From Verrucomicrobiota bacterium (GTDB lineage: Bacteria > Verrucomicrobiota > Verrucomicrobiia > Chthoniobacterales > UBA10450), in the NCBI GenBank assembly GCA_003219095.1, contig QHPM01000281.1, positions 1 to 22,768 on the forward strand: a stretch of 22,768 nt of DNA, given 5' to 3'. Positions 1-7,446 of the stretch are shown here, in pieces (the stretch's first letter is position 1; every line of letters begins with the position of its first letter). The position numbers and the translations under genes were made by a program. The notes beneath the pieces were generated by a model, which saw nothing but the letters and a program-made list of their open reading frames with translations, was not told the origin of the DNA and ran no database searches.

Positions 1-1
1 G

Positions 2-325
2 ATCGATTCCGATGGTACTCCGCAGTTCGGCTTAGTAGCGGAGGAGGTAGAAAAGGTAAATCCCGACCTGGTAGGGCGCGATGAAGAAGGCAAGGTCAAT
101 ACGGTTCGCTATGAAGCGATCAACGCCATGCTACTCAATGAGTTCTTGAAGGAACATCAGAAAGTAGAACAACTCCAAGCAATGGTGGAGCAGTTGCGCA
201 CGAACGCTGCCAAGCAGGAAAGTACCAATGCAATACAGGAGAAGCAGATTGAAACGCTAATGACTGGCCTGCAGAACGTGAGCGAGCAAGATGGATTAAA
301 CCATTTAACCGCCAGCAGCCGATAA
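2..325 (+). CDS. C-terminal fragment of an S74/tail-fibre intramolecular chaperone domain protein
   Basis: Only the last ~107 codons are in the window. The frame is open from base 2 to a TAA at 323-325, so the gene enters from the left. The translation begins IDSDGTPQFGLVAEEVEKVN and continues through a 'VNTVRYEAINAMLLNEFLKEH' segment into a Gln/Glu-rich coiled coil (roughly the last 60 residues). This GLVAEEV / VRYEAINAMLLNEF pattern followed by a coiled coil is what is seen at the end of peptidase S74 (phage endosialidase-type intramolecular chaperone) domains, which trimerise fibre proteins and often cut themselves off. In bacteria of this type such domains commonly sit at the end of large secreted repeat proteins rather than in phages. 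The rest of the protein is not visible, so its role is unknown. It converges with guaA across a 56-bp gap. Confidence 0.8.
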   Translation: MDSDGTPQFGLVAEEVEKVNPDLVGRDEEGKVNTVRYEAINAMLLNEFLKEHQKVEQLQAMVEQLRTNAAKQESTNAIQEKQIETLMTGLQNVSEQDGLNHLTASSR

Positions 326-381
326 TCAGTAATGTCGTTTCAGGTAGGGCGTTAACTGACCTCTGTTCTCTGACCTCCGGC

Positions 382-1983
382 CTACTCCCACTCGATCGTG
401 CTCGGTGGTTTGGTTGAGATATCGAGAACGACTCGGTTGACGCCTTTGACTTCGTTAACAATGCGATTGGAAATGCGAGCGAGTAGTTCGTACGGCAGCC
501 GGACCCAATCTGCGGTCATGCCATCCTGGCTTTCGACGATGCGCAACGCGATGGTGTAATCGTAAGTGCGCTGGTCGCCCATGACTCCGACGGTTTGAAC
601 GGGAAGAAGGACGGCGAAGGATTGCCAGACGCGATAATACCAATCGCTTGCTTCCATTTCACTTTGCACAATGGTATCGGCATCGCGCAAAATGCGGAGC
701 CGTTCTGGAGTTACTTCTCCTAAAATGCGCACGGCAAGCCCAGGTCCTGGGAATGGTTGGCGGTAAACTATTTCCTTCGGTAATCCGAGTTGAAGCCCGG
801 CCTGCCGAACTTCATCCTTGAACAACTGCCGCACAGGTTCGACCAGCTCGAAGTGCATCTTTTCCGGTAACCCACCGACATTATGATGGCTTTTGATTAC
901 GTGCGCAGGGTTGCCACCGATGGCGATGCTCTCGATCACGTCGGGATAAAGGGTTCCCTGAGCGAGGAATTTAAACTGGTGATTGTTGGATGGTGATCCG
1001 TGATCGGGCTTCGCCAGATCAACAATCGCATCCTCGAATACCTTAATGAATTCGTTCCCGATAACCTTTCGTTTCTCTTCCGGTTCGACTATTCCACGCA
1101 GGTTATTCAGGAAACGTTCAGAGGCATCGACATACTTCAGTTTGATATGAAAGTTTTCGCCGAAAACGCGCTGGACGACTTCTTCCTCGCGTGCGCGCAA
1201 CAAACCGTTGTTGACGAAGATACAGGTAAGCTGGTCGCCAATCGCCTTATGTAATAGCGCAGCTACGACCGAGGAATCGACACCTCCACTAAGGCCGAGA
1301 ACGACCTTGTTGTCACCGACCTGGGCGCGCACTCTTTCGCAGGCGTCGTCAATGAACGAACCCATTGTCCAATCCATCGTGCAATGACAGATATGGTAGA
1401 CAAAGTTCTGCAGAATCTCACGACCTCGCGGAGTATGCGCGACTTCGGGATGAAACTGTAAGCCGTAGAGTCTCCGTTGCGGATCTTCCACGGCTGCGAA
1501 AGGCGAGCCGCTCGTGCGCGCAGCGACACGAAATCCGCTCGGCAACGCTGTTACTTCATCACCGTGACTATTCCAGACGTCCACCTGCGCGCCCAAGCCG
1601 TCAAAAAGCTGCGACTCGTTAGTTACATCCAGTGTCCCGGCCCCGTACTCGCGGCGTCCAGTATAGCGCACCTGGCCGCCGAGGTGATGTGCCATTTGCA
1701 TCAACCCGTAACAAATTCCAAGAACCGGGATTCCCAGAGAAAAAATCTTTGGATCAATCTGGGGCGCGCCGTTTTCGTAAACGCTGGCCGGACCGCCCGA
1801 CAGAATGATGCCGTTCGGTTGTTCGCGCGCAATGGTGTCGGCGGAAGTATCAAAGCGGACAATCTCCGAATAAACTTGCAGCTCGCGAATGCGCCGGCCG
1901 ATGACCTGGGTGTATTGCGAACCGAAATCGAGAATGAGGATTTTGGAATGTTTCGGCGGGGCCTGGGTCTTCACGCGAATCAA
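382..1983 (-). CDS. guaA: GMP synthase (glutamine-hydrolysing)
   Basis: Converts XMP, ATP and glutamine to GMP in the cytoplasm, the last step of de novo guanine nucleotide synthesis. The N-terminal class I glutamine amidotransferase domain (~15-200) has [10 protein letters not shown] at the start, the nucleophile Cys91 in GICYGLMQM and the His178/Glu180 pair in [10 protein letters not shown]. The ATP pyrophosphatase domain carries the PP-loop LSGGVDSS (231-238). The dimerisation domain has FPGPGLAVR and ends [13 protein letters not shown], a typical GuaA C-terminus. Length 533 aa against the usual 510-525; all catalytic residues are present. The called start is TTG at 1983, whose bases overlap the TGA of the upstream small lipoprotein gene (TTGA), suggesting coupled translation. 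A GTG three codons later (1974) is an alternative start. The first ~12 residues precede the conserved domain in either case. Confidence 0.97.
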   Translation of the reverse strand: MIRVKTQAPPKHSKILILDFGSQYTQVIGRRIRELQVYSEIVRFDTSADTIAREQPNGIILSGGPASVYENGAPQIDPKIFSLGIPVLGICYGLMQMAHHLGGQVRYTGRREYGAGTLDVTNESQLFDGLGAQVDVWNSHGDEVTALPSGFRVAARTSGSPFAAVEDPQRRLYGLQFHPEVAHTPRGREILQNFVYHICHCTMDWTMGSFIDDACERVRAQVGDNKVVLGLSGGVDSSVVAALLHKAIGDQLTCIFVNNGLLRAREEEVVQRVFGENFHIKLKYVDASERFLNNLRGIVEPEEKRKVIGNEFIKVFEDAIVDLAKPDHGSPSNNHQFKFLAQGTLYPDVIESIAIGGNPAHVIKSHHNVGGLPEKMHFELVEPVRQLFKDEVRQAGLQLGLPKEIVYRQPFPGPGLAVRILGEVTPERLRILRDADTIVQSEMEASDWYYRVWQSFAVLLPVQTVGVMGDQRTYDYTIALRIVESQDGMTADWVRLPYELLARISNRIVNEVKGVNRVVLDISTKPPSTIEWE

Positions 1984-2174
1984 GGATGACTTTGCGGGAC
2001 GCCGTGCTCGCTGGCGGGATCGTTTGATGGGCGGTCAAGCGGACCAATGGTTCCCTGGCCGGTCACGCCCCGCTCGAGCTGGCCTCCCACTTCTTGGGTG
2101 CTGCGTTGCTCCAACGGATCAGCACACCCACCCGCGATAAGCGCGAATGCGCAAACGATCGACAAGGGTTTCAT
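1980..2174 (-). CDS. small putative lipoprotein upstream of guaA
   Basis: 64-residue protein starting at ATG 2174. Residues 1-17 ([17 protein letters not shown]) form a short positively charged, hydrophobic signal ending in Cys17, which resembles a lipobox (AGGC; Ala rather than Leu/Val at -3, so not perfect). The mature part is short, polar and rich in Gly, Pro, Gln and Ser, with no domain I recognise; it looks disordered. The stop codon overlaps the guaA start by three bases, so the two genes are probably co-transcribed and translationally coupled. No functional link to GMP synthesis is apparent. The overlap and the signal peptide are the main reasons to believe it; a chance ORF remains possible. 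Confidence 0.55.
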   Translation of the reverse strand: MKPLSIVCAFALIAGGCADPLEQRSTQEVGGQLERGVTGQGTIGPLDRPSNDPASEHGVPQSHP

Positions 2175-2234
2175 CTGCTTATTTTAGGAAGCAAGTGCGC
2201 CAATGCAATTACGGAATGAGGATGGGTGAATCGT

Positions 2235-2286
2235 TTAAAAAGTTAAATTGTTGAAACGGAGGAGCGTTCCCGTTGTAACTTTTTAA
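2235..2286. repeat. AT-rich inverted repeat upstream of aat
   Basis: A perfect 11-bp inverted repeat, TTAAAAAGTTA at 2235-2245 and TAACTTTTTAA at 2276-2286, with a second short arm pair inside (AACGG 2255-2259 / CCGTT 2270-2274). It lies in the 135-bp gap between the divergent lipoprotein-guaA and aat units, ending 23 bp before the aat start. It could be a transcribed hairpin, an operator or a dispersed palindrome; the sequence alone does not decide. Confidence 0.5.
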
Positions 2287-2309
2287 CAGTCTTAACCTTT
2301 TAACGTCCC

Positions 2310-2879
2310 GTGATCCCGCCCGAGCTCTTACTGCAAGGTTATCAGCTCGGCATTTTTCCGATGGCGATGGAGGACGATTCCATTGAATGGTTTTCGCCGG
2401 AACGGCGCGGCATCATTCCACTGGAGACATTTCATCTTCCGCATGCGGCCCGACGCGCCTGGGCACGAAAATCCTTTGAAGTTAGAATCGACAGCGCATT
2501 CTCGGAAGTGATTCAGGCGTGCGCCCGACGTGACGAGACCTGGATCAATGAGGAGATCGTGGCGAGTTACGAGCACTTGCATGCGATTGGTCACGCGCAT
2601 TCGGTGGAAGCGTGGCAAAAGGGGAAACTGGCAGGCGGATTGTATGGTGTAGCGATTGGCGGCGGTTTCTTCGGTGAGTCGATGTTTCATCGGGTAACCG
2701 ATGCCTCAAAGATCGCGCTGGCTGCGCTGGTTGAACAATTAAAACGACAACGTTTTGTCTTACTCGACACTCAATGGCTCACGCCGCATCTCCTTCAGTT
2801 CGGCGCGGTCGAGATTTCGCGCGCGGAGTACTTGGAGTTGCTCGAGCGCGCTCTGAATTTGAAGCGGAGTTTTCTGTAG
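2310..2879 (+). CDS. aat: leucyl/phenylalanyl-tRNA--protein transferase
   Basis: Transfers Leu or Phe from aminoacyl-tRNA to proteins with N-terminal Arg or Lys, marking them for ClpS/ClpAP degradation (bacterial N-degron pathway). Recognised by the Leu/Phe-tRNA-protein transferase motifs in order: GIFPMA (14-19), EWFSPERRGIIP (26-37), TWIN (77-80), HSVEAW (97-102), GGLYGVAIGGGFFGESMF (109-126), DASK (131-134) and LLDTQW with Asp153 and Gln155, which match the catalytic D-x-Q of the E. coli enzyme. At 189 aa it is shorter than E. coli Aat (234 aa), lacking the N-terminal extension, as in many non-enteric homologues. The start is GTG at 2310; the conserved region begins within ten residues of it, so no earlier start is needed. 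Confidence 0.95.
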   Translation: MIPPELLLQGYQLGIFPMAMEDDSIEWFSPERRGIIPLETFHLPHAARRAWARKSFEVRIDSAFSEVIQACARRDETWINEEIVASYEHLHAIGHAHSVEAWQKGKLAGGLYGVAIGGGFFGESMFHRVTDASKIALAALVEQLKRQRFVLLDTQWLTPHLLQFGAVEISRAEYLELLERALNLKRSFL

Positions 2880-2910
2880 CTGCGTTCTCTGCGAGATGCG
2901 CAATAAGGGG

Positions 2911-3021
2911 GCGGCGGTTTCCAAACCGCCGACGGCGATCTGGCTTCCGGCTCGTAGGGCCTACGGCTCGGAGAGAGATCGCCGTTCCGTAACGCTGGGA
3001 AGCGGTAGCGCTTGCCCTACA
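2911..3021 (-). repeat. composite GTAG-type palindromic repeat, copy 1
   Basis: Read on the minus strand from 3021 this starts TGTAGGGCAAGCGCT and then carries two hairpin modules: ACGGCGATC paired with GATCGCCGT, and CGGCGGTTT paired with AAACCGCCG. The same three modules occur in the same order on the plus strand at 8028-8105. Here an additional palindrome (CGTAGGGCCTACG-like, about 2952-2965) sits inside the GGCGATC hairpin. The element overlaps the 3' end of the PEP-CTERM-like gene. Confidence 0.8.
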
Positions 3022-3809
3022 ATAGGAATGTTGCGTCCTGAACGCCAGCGTCTCGACAATGCGATGCGCGACGGCACAGCCAGCCGTAACAAAACAAGAG
3101 ACATTATTGTAAGAGGAAACATCATGCCTGGCCCGGATTCAGGGACGCGCTGAGTGATACGCACATTATCGAGCCCGAGGTCCCAGCCATTCAAAGCTGG
3201 ATATGCAAATCCCGGTTTGCCCAGTTCAAACCCGATCGTCTCGACATCCTCCATTAGTCGCCGCCAATCGGCATCTGTTCCCGGCGTACCGTCGCCGTGT
3301 AGCAGGACCCAACCCGGCGGGATAGCACTCGAGGTGGCGGGTAACGCGAATGAATAAGTTCTCCAACCGACAGGCAGAGTCGAGATATCGCGGCCAATTC
3401 TGTATGCCTCAAGCCCTTGACTGAAGTCGCCAGTGCCGAGCGTAGTCACCAAATCAAGGGTGACGGCCCGATTCGGCGCCTGAGTGCCGCTGAAGATATC
3501 GAGATCGAAACCGATCCTACCGATATGTTGTGCGGAGTAGTTGCCCAGGAAGTGGGTGGGCGAAGTCTCCAGCGGGACGTACCAAACTGGCACAGGCGTG
3601 AACACCTGGCCGTGTAAATATGCCCCGGGATTGCCGCCGCCCGGCTCAATCTGAAGCAGTCGGTCGGGATTATCGGTCAAATGCCAATTGCCGTCGTCGC
3701 TGCCGTTGCTAAAAGTCTCGATGAAGCCAGCAGACGCAATGGTAAAAGATAGCGTCAGGATCAAGGCCGCCAGCCCAGCCATCTTCGCGCGCTCCAACTC
3801 GCATTTCAT
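2961..3809 (-). CDS. secreted PEP-CTERM-like sorting domain protein
   Basis: 282-aa exported protein of unknown function. An N-terminal signal peptide (hydrophobic stretch MAGLAALILTLSFTIASAGF, ~10-29) is followed by a soluble domain of ~190 residues that looks like a beta-rich carbohydrate-binding or lectin-like fold (Gly, Asp, Trp, aromatic-rich; WDLGLDNVRIT at its end). A tripartite sorting signal follows: VPESGP, a hydrophobic helix (MMFPLTIMSLVLLRLAV) and Arg residues. This matches VPxSG-type PEP-CTERM signals, processed by an exosortase during export. Such signals normally end soon after the Arg cluster; here translation continues for ~30 residues, and the last ~20 (VGQALPLPSVTERRSLSEP) are encoded by a dispersed repeat. 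The original stop was probably lost when the repeat arrived. ATG 3809 is used; ATG at codon 10 has a better GGAG sequence upstream and is equally plausible. Confidence 0.75.
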   Translation of the reverse strand: MKCELERAKMAGLAALILTLSFTIASAGFIETFSNGSDDGNWHLTDNPDRLLQIEPGGGNPGAYLHGQVFTPVPVWYVPLETSPTHFLGNYSAQHIGRIGFDLDIFSGTQAPNRAVTLDLVTTLGTGDFSQGLEAYRIGRDISTLPVGWRTYSFALPATSSAIPPGWVLLHGDGTPGTDADWRRLMEDVETIGFELGKPGFAYPALNGWDLGLDNVRITQRVPESGPGMMFPLTIMSLVLLRLAVPSRIALSRRWRSGRNIPIVGQALPLPSVTERRSLSEP

Positions 3810-4015
3810 GATCTAACAAAATAACCTGGGTTGGCCGAATTCATAACGCAGCGCTTGTCAGCGCAATGGAAGTCATTCAAGTATTCATAATTTTAGGGTG
3901 AAGGTTGCGATAATATCTTGCTAAAAGATACGGATGCGGGTTGCTCTGTCGGTAGTAGTGGCATCTCATTATGGTTGTGTAATTTGATTGTGAAGCAGGT
4001 TTTCAGAGGTAAAAC

Positions 4016-4088
4016 GGCTGGGTAGCTCAGTTGGCAGAGCAGAGGACTGAAAATCCTCGTGTCGGCGGTTCGATTCCGCCCCCAGCCA
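4016..4088 (+). tRNA. tRNA-Phe (GAA)
   Basis: A 73-nt cloverleaf. The acceptor stem GGCTGGG pairs with CCCAGCC (4081-4087) and the discriminator base is A at 4088. The D-arm is GCTC..GAGC; the anticodon stem GAGGA/TCCTC has loop CTGAAAA, giving anticodon GAA. The T-arm is GGCGG-TTCGATT-CCGCC. The 3' CCA is not encoded (the sequence continues CATCT), so it would be added by the CCA-adding enzyme. The permease gene on the other strand ends only 28 bp away. Confidence 0.97.
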
Positions 4089-4095
4089 CATCTCT

Positions 4096-4107
4096 CGCAA
4101 CCCTAGG
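4096..4107 (+). repeat. 12-bp inverted repeat flanking the permease gene, left arm
   Basis: CGCAACCCTAGG at 4096-4107 is the exact reverse complement of CCTAGGGTTGCG at 6669-6680. The arms lie 8-9 bp outside each end of the permease gene (4116-6659). The left arm begins 8 bp after the tRNA-Phe gene. Confidence 0.7.
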
Positions 4108-4115
4108 TAAGATTT

Positions 4116-6659
4116 CTATTCCGTGCGCAGTGCGGTAATCGGATTCACATGGGTAGCCCGGCGCGCGGGGAGGAAGCAGGCGAGAAGCGCAGCCATGGTA
4201 AGCATTACGCTTGAAGTGATCAGGGCGAACGGATCGCTTGGACTTACTTGATACAGAATCTGGGCGAGCACGCGGCCGGCGGCCAACGACAACAACAAAC
4301 CGACAAAGACGGCAAGCGCGGTTTGTAGCGCGCCTTGTCGCATAATCAATGCGAAAACGTCTTTACGGTGCGCGCCCAGGGCCATACGGATCCCGATTTC
4401 GCGTGTGCGACACGCAACTGCGTACGCTTTGACACCGTAAACTCCGACAACGGCAAGCAGAAGCGCAATCAGGCCGAACGCGCCGAACAATGTCGCGCCC
4501 AACTTGACGATCCAAAGTCCGACGCAGCGATCCAGCAGATCGACATATGGCGCCATGTTGATGATGGGCAGGTCGGGATCAATCTCGCGCAACGTTGATC
4601 GCACCGTCCCGATCATGCCGGCGACTGATTGTCGATCTTGGCTCCGGAGTCGAAGATGGAAGAAAACGTCACCGGTGTAACCTTGGGCAAACGGCACAAA
4701 CAGTCGCCCGGTCGAGGCGACTTCTTCCTGCACGTCGTGGCGATGAGTGTTGACAATGCCAACGATCTCAATGTCGTTAGGCGAACCATCCTTCGGTGGA
4801 ATTGTATAGCGGACATGCTGACCGATTGCATCTTCGTTTGGAAAAAGCTTCTTCGCCATAAGTTCATCGATGATGCCGACTTGCCGCCCATTCTTGTTTT
4901 CGCATTCGGCTTGGATGAAATCCCGCCCCCGCAGAATCTTAACCCCGATCGCTTCGAAATATCCGGGCGTGGTCGCGGTCCAGAGCGCGCTGGCGCCGGG
5001 ATCAGGCGCTTTCGGGTCGTTCGACAATGTCGATCTTGTCGACATGATCCTGCGCGAGTTAGTGAAATTTCCGTATGGCAACATCGTCCCGACGCCGACG
5101 GCTTTGACGCCGGGAAGTTCGCGAGCGCGCTGGATGATATCGAAAATTTCGCGGCGCGCATTAACCGGCTCCTTTTTTACCAAAGTGAAATCCATTTCCG
5201 TCACAAGATCGCCGGCGGCGGCAAATCCCGGATTCAATCCCGCCGCTTTCGTCGCGCCGCGGAAAAATAATCCGGCGGCGAAGAGCAACATAAGGGAGAG
5301 GGCGATCTGCGCCATGACCGAGATATGTCGCGGCGCAAAGAAGCGACTGAAGCGTCCGATTCGCGCCGGTTCGCCGACTTGTTGTTTGAGGTCGTTAACG
5401 AGATCGGCCCTTGTGGCTTTGAGGGCCGGGCCGAGACTAAAGAGCATGGTTGCGAGGAGACAGAATACGAAGGTGACCGCGAGCACGGCCAAGTTCGGCG
5501 TAAGATCGACAATGAACGAGAAGTTGACGTTGTTGAGCAAGGTGGCGAGCGAGTGAAGCAAGAGGTTGTTGCACCAGATGCTCAGGATCAGGCCAACGCC
5601 GCCGCCGCAAATCGCGAGCAGTAAACCTTCGGCCAGTAGTTGCCTGACGATTCGCCAGCGCGACGCGCCGAGCGCGAGACGCAATGCGATCTCTTTCGAC
5701 CGGGCAGTCCCGCGAGCGAGCAACATGTTGGCGAGATTCAAACAAGCGATCAGCAATACCGCGCCTGCCATCGCCATGAGCAATGTTCCGATCAATGTTA
5801 TCGGGCCATCGTCTTCCGGCGACGTGCTTAGACTGAAACGCGACGGTTTTTGGATTTGCACTTCGCGCTGAAACTCGATGTCGGTCTGCATGGCGCTGAA
5901 GCGCTGTGAGACGACCGCCATGCGCGATTTCGCGCTCTCGATCGTGAGGGCGGAGCGCAGGCGACCGACAAGATTAAGCGCGTAATTTTTTGGATTAGCC
6001 AGATCGTGCATCGATTCCGAATCGCCAAAGGCGGAGCCGAGCTGTGCGCGCATGCCTAGCGGCACCCACACATCCGGCGCGATCAACGCGCTCGCACCGC
6101 AAAATCCTTCCGGTGAAATGCCGATCACCGTGTAAGGTTGGCCGTTGATCTGCAATGCACTGCCGACGAAATCGGCGCGGCCGCCCTGGCGTTTCCAAAA
6201 CCCGTAGCTGGCCACCACGACCGGAATGTTGGCGTTCGGTCTACATTCTTCAGCGTTGTAAAAACGACCGCGGAACGGCTGCACGCCCATCATCGAGAAA
6301 TAGTTTTCCGAAGTCAAAAAGGCGAAACTTCGCCGCATCTCATGATCGCGTCCGATGCCGGCGACGGCGAATTCGACTGCGGCCAGATCGGCAAAAACTG
6401 CGCCGCTGTTTTCGCGCATATCGCGAAATTCATTGTAGGAAAACTGGCGATAATCATGGTTCGCGTTCTGTCGGCAATTGAAAACGTTCACCACCTCATT
6501 AGACCTGACCGGCACCATCGGACGCAGCACCACGCCGTTGATCAAAGCGAAAATTGCTGTGTTCACTCCGATGGCCAAGGCCAGCGTTAGCACTGCTATC
6601 ACGGTAAAGCCCGGCGACTTTAGTAGTTGTCGCAAAGCAAACTTAAAATCTTGAATCAT
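4116..6659 (-). CDS. ABC transporter permease, ADOP (MacB/FtsX-like) family
   Basis: 847-aa inner-membrane protein of the duplicated orphan permease type common in Acidobacteria and Verrucomicrobia. It opens with the family signature DFKFALRQLLKSPGFTVIAV and first membrane helix LTLALAIGVNTAIFALINGVVL. A MacB periplasmic core domain follows (~50-270), then an FtsX domain with three helices (~290-415; LNLANMLLARGTARSKEIALRLALGASR). A second half repeats the pattern: helix near 445-470, periplasmic core (~480-700) and a C-terminal FtsX domain (~725-847) with TREIGIRMALGAHRKDV, ending PARRATHVNPITALRTE. The duplicated architecture and length fit the family. No ATPase, membrane-fusion or outer-membrane partner lies beside it, so substrate and mechanism are unknown. 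MacB relatives work as mechanotransmission pumps rather than classical importers. Start ATG 6659 fits the conserved N-terminus. Confidence 0.9.
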   Translation of the reverse strand: MIQDFKFALRQLLKSPGFTVIAVLTLALAIGVNTAIFALINGVVLRPMVPVRSNEVVNVFNCRQNANHDYRQFSYNEFRDMRENSGAVFADLAAVEFAVAGIGRDHEMRRSFAFLTSENYFSMMGVQPFRGRFYNAEECRPNANIPVVVASYGFWKRQGGRADFVGSALQINGQPYTVIGISPEGFCGASALIAPDVWVPLGMRAQLGSAFGDSESMHDLANPKNYALNLVGRLRSALTIESAKSRMAVVSQRFSAMQTDIEFQREVQIQKPSRFSLSTSPEDDGPITLIGTLLMAMAGAVLLIACLNLANMLLARGTARSKEIALRLALGASRWRIVRQLLAEGLLLAICGGGVGLILSIWCNNLLLHSLATLLNNVNFSFIVDLTPNLAVLAVTFVFCLLATMLFSLGPALKATRADLVNDLKQQVGEPARIGRFSRFFAPRHISVMAQIALSLMLLFAAGLFFRGATKAAGLNPGFAAAGDLVTEMDFTLVKKEPVNARREIFDIIQRARELPGVKAVGVGTMLPYGNFTNSRRIMSTRSTLSNDPKAPDPGASALWTATTPGYFEAIGVKILRGRDFIQAECENKNGRQVGIIDELMAKKLFPNEDAIGQHVRYTIPPKDGSPNDIEIVGIVNTHRHDVQEEVASTGRLFVPFAQGYTGDVFFHLRLRSQDRQSVAGMIGTVRSTLREIDPDLPIINMAPYVDLLDRCVGLWIVKLGATLFGAFGLIALLLAVVGVYGVKAYAVACRTREIGIRMALGAHRKDVFALIMRQGALQTALAVFVGLLLSLAAGRVLAQILYQVSPSDPFALITSSVMLTMAALLACFLPARRATHVNPITALRTE

Positions 6660-6668
6660 AATCTGCGC

Positions 6669-6680
6669 CCTAGGGTTGCG
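6669..6680 (-). repeat. 12-bp inverted repeat flanking the permease gene, right arm
   Basis: CCTAGGGTTGCG, the exact reverse complement of the arm at 4096-4107, placed 9 bp upstream of the permease start codon. The match does not extend beyond 12 bp. Confidence 0.7.
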
Positions 6681-6853
6681 TTTTCAGTGAGACGCGCTGA
6701 CGGGGCGGTTTGGATTCAGATATTGTTGCGGTTTGACCGAGGCCTCAAAAAAAGGCCATTTTTGCCGTGTTCGTCACCAGAACTATGTCAGCGAAATTTG
6801 ATTCTCTGCGACTGGCGACCAGCTTTTTCCTCGGAGCGCCGATGGATTAGAGC

Positions 6854-6919
6854 TTGTAGGGCAGGCGCTCCCGCCTGCCATGTTGAATCGGTTCGGCAAG
6901 CGACGCGCTTGCCCTACAA
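6854..6919 (+). repeat. GTAG-bounded palindromic repeat upstream of the toxin-antitoxin operon
   Basis: Bounded by perfect 10-bp terminal inverted repeats, TTGTAGGGCA (6854-6863) and TGCCCTACAA (6910-6919). The left half contains the hairpin GGCAGGCG..CGCCTGCC. The first 38 nt (6855-6892) recur in direct orientation at 7916-7953 with 3 differences. The GTAG/CTAC ends and internal palindrome are the layout of REP-type elements. Confidence 0.8.
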
Positions 6920-6995
6920 ATTCGACGACACGAACGGTCTCGATAGAAAATTCAATCCGGGAAATCCGCGTAATCTTCGGTTAAGAATGCTCTGG

Positions 6996-7023
6996 TTGCA
7001 TTTCTCACGTGATACATTATAGT
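6996..7023 (+). promoter_or_regulatory. putative promoter of the antitoxin-toxin operon
   Basis: TTGCAT (6996-7001) and TATAGT (7018-7023) form a sigma70-like -35/-10 pair with a 16-bp spacer, 15 bp before the antitoxin ATG. A transcript from here would have a very short leader. Two related operator-like sequences bracket the -10 box. Confidence 0.55.
7003..7014 (+). promoter_or_regulatory. operator-like site 1 of the toxin-antitoxin operon
   Basis: TCTCACGTGATA contains the perfect 8-bp palindrome TCACGTGA (7005-7012). It matches site 2 at 10 of 12 positions and lies between the -35 and -10 boxes. A likely binding site for the HTH antitoxin, by analogy with autoregulated toxin-antitoxin operons. 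Confidence 0.5.
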
Positions 7024-7024
7024 G

Positions 7025-7036
7025 TCTCAAGTGAGA
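7025..7036 (+). promoter_or_regulatory. operator-like site 2 of the toxin-antitoxin operon
   Basis: TCTCAAGTGAGA, a near-palindrome (arms TCTCA/TGAGA), starts exactly 22 bp after site 1, about two helical turns, and just downstream of the -10 box, ending 2 bp before the antitoxin ATG. The spacing would place two dimers on the same face of the DNA. Confidence 0.5.
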
Positions 7037-7038
7037 AT

Positions 7039-7446
7039 ATGGCGACGACAACTTTGAAGCGCGGGCAAGCAATTACAGCGGTTCATCAACATATCGCGAG
7101 GATTCAGGCGGGGCTGAGCTATCGCGCAGTGGAGAACCTGCAGAGGGCTCTGCATATCCCGTTGGAAACGATGGCGAGCGTGCTCGGGATGTCGCGCGCG
7201 ACGCTGCACCGGCGCAAAAATCAGGGGAAGATTGACCAGAACGAATCGGAGAGGCTGGTGCGTTATCAGCGATTGCTTGAAAAGGCGGACGACGTTTTCG
7301 GCGATACGCCGAGCGCGCGAGAATGGTTGACCCATAAACAACCCGGGCTCGGCGGTGCAGTGCCGCTGGATTTTGCCCGGACGGAGATCGGCGCCCGCGA
7401 GGTGGAGAATCTGTTAGGTCGAATCGAGTACGGTGTTTACTCCTGA
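7039..7446 (+). CDS. Xre/MbcA/ParS-family antitoxin of a RES toxin system
   Basis: 135-aa DNA-binding antitoxin that neutralises the RES toxin encoded immediately downstream and probably represses its own promoter. A helix-turn-helix lies at ~40-62 (IPLETMASVLGMSRATLHRR). The C-terminal toxin-binding (DUF2384/MbcA-ParS-Xre) domain is at ~80-135, with the family pattern W..(K)QPGLGGAVPLDFARTEIG and the invariant-looking end RIEYGVYS, which in this family reaches into the toxin active site. I chose ATG 7039 rather than an in-frame GTG at 7009, because the latter lies inside the promoter and operator. The stop and the toxin start share one base (TGATG), indicating translational coupling. Length and gene order are standard for Xre-RES pairs. 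Confidence 0.92.
   Translation: MATTTLKRGQAITAVHQHIARIQAGLSYRAVENLQRALHIPLETMASVLGMSRATLHRRKNQGKIDQNESERLVRYQRLLEKADDVFGDTPSAREWLTHKQPGLGGAVPLDFARTEIGAREVENLLGRIEYGVYS

Larger units (their letters stand above)
6660..6995. other. intergenic region between permease and toxin-antitoxin genes
   Basis: About 340 bp with no credible gene. It holds the right arm of the permease-flanking inverted repeat (6669-6680) and a 66-bp GTAG-type repeat (6854-6919). The small open frames here have no recognisable content. The permease promoter should lie at the left end, reading leftwards, but I see no convincing -35/-10 pair. Confidence 0.6.

Noticed and set aside
1477..1989. 170-aa open frame on the plus strand opposite guaA
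   Set aside because: Antisense of the conserved GATase domain; no protein-like features of its own.
7009..7038. GTG 7009 as the antitoxin start
   Set aside because: It lies inside the promoter and operator-like sites; ATG 7039 gives a normal family N-terminus.
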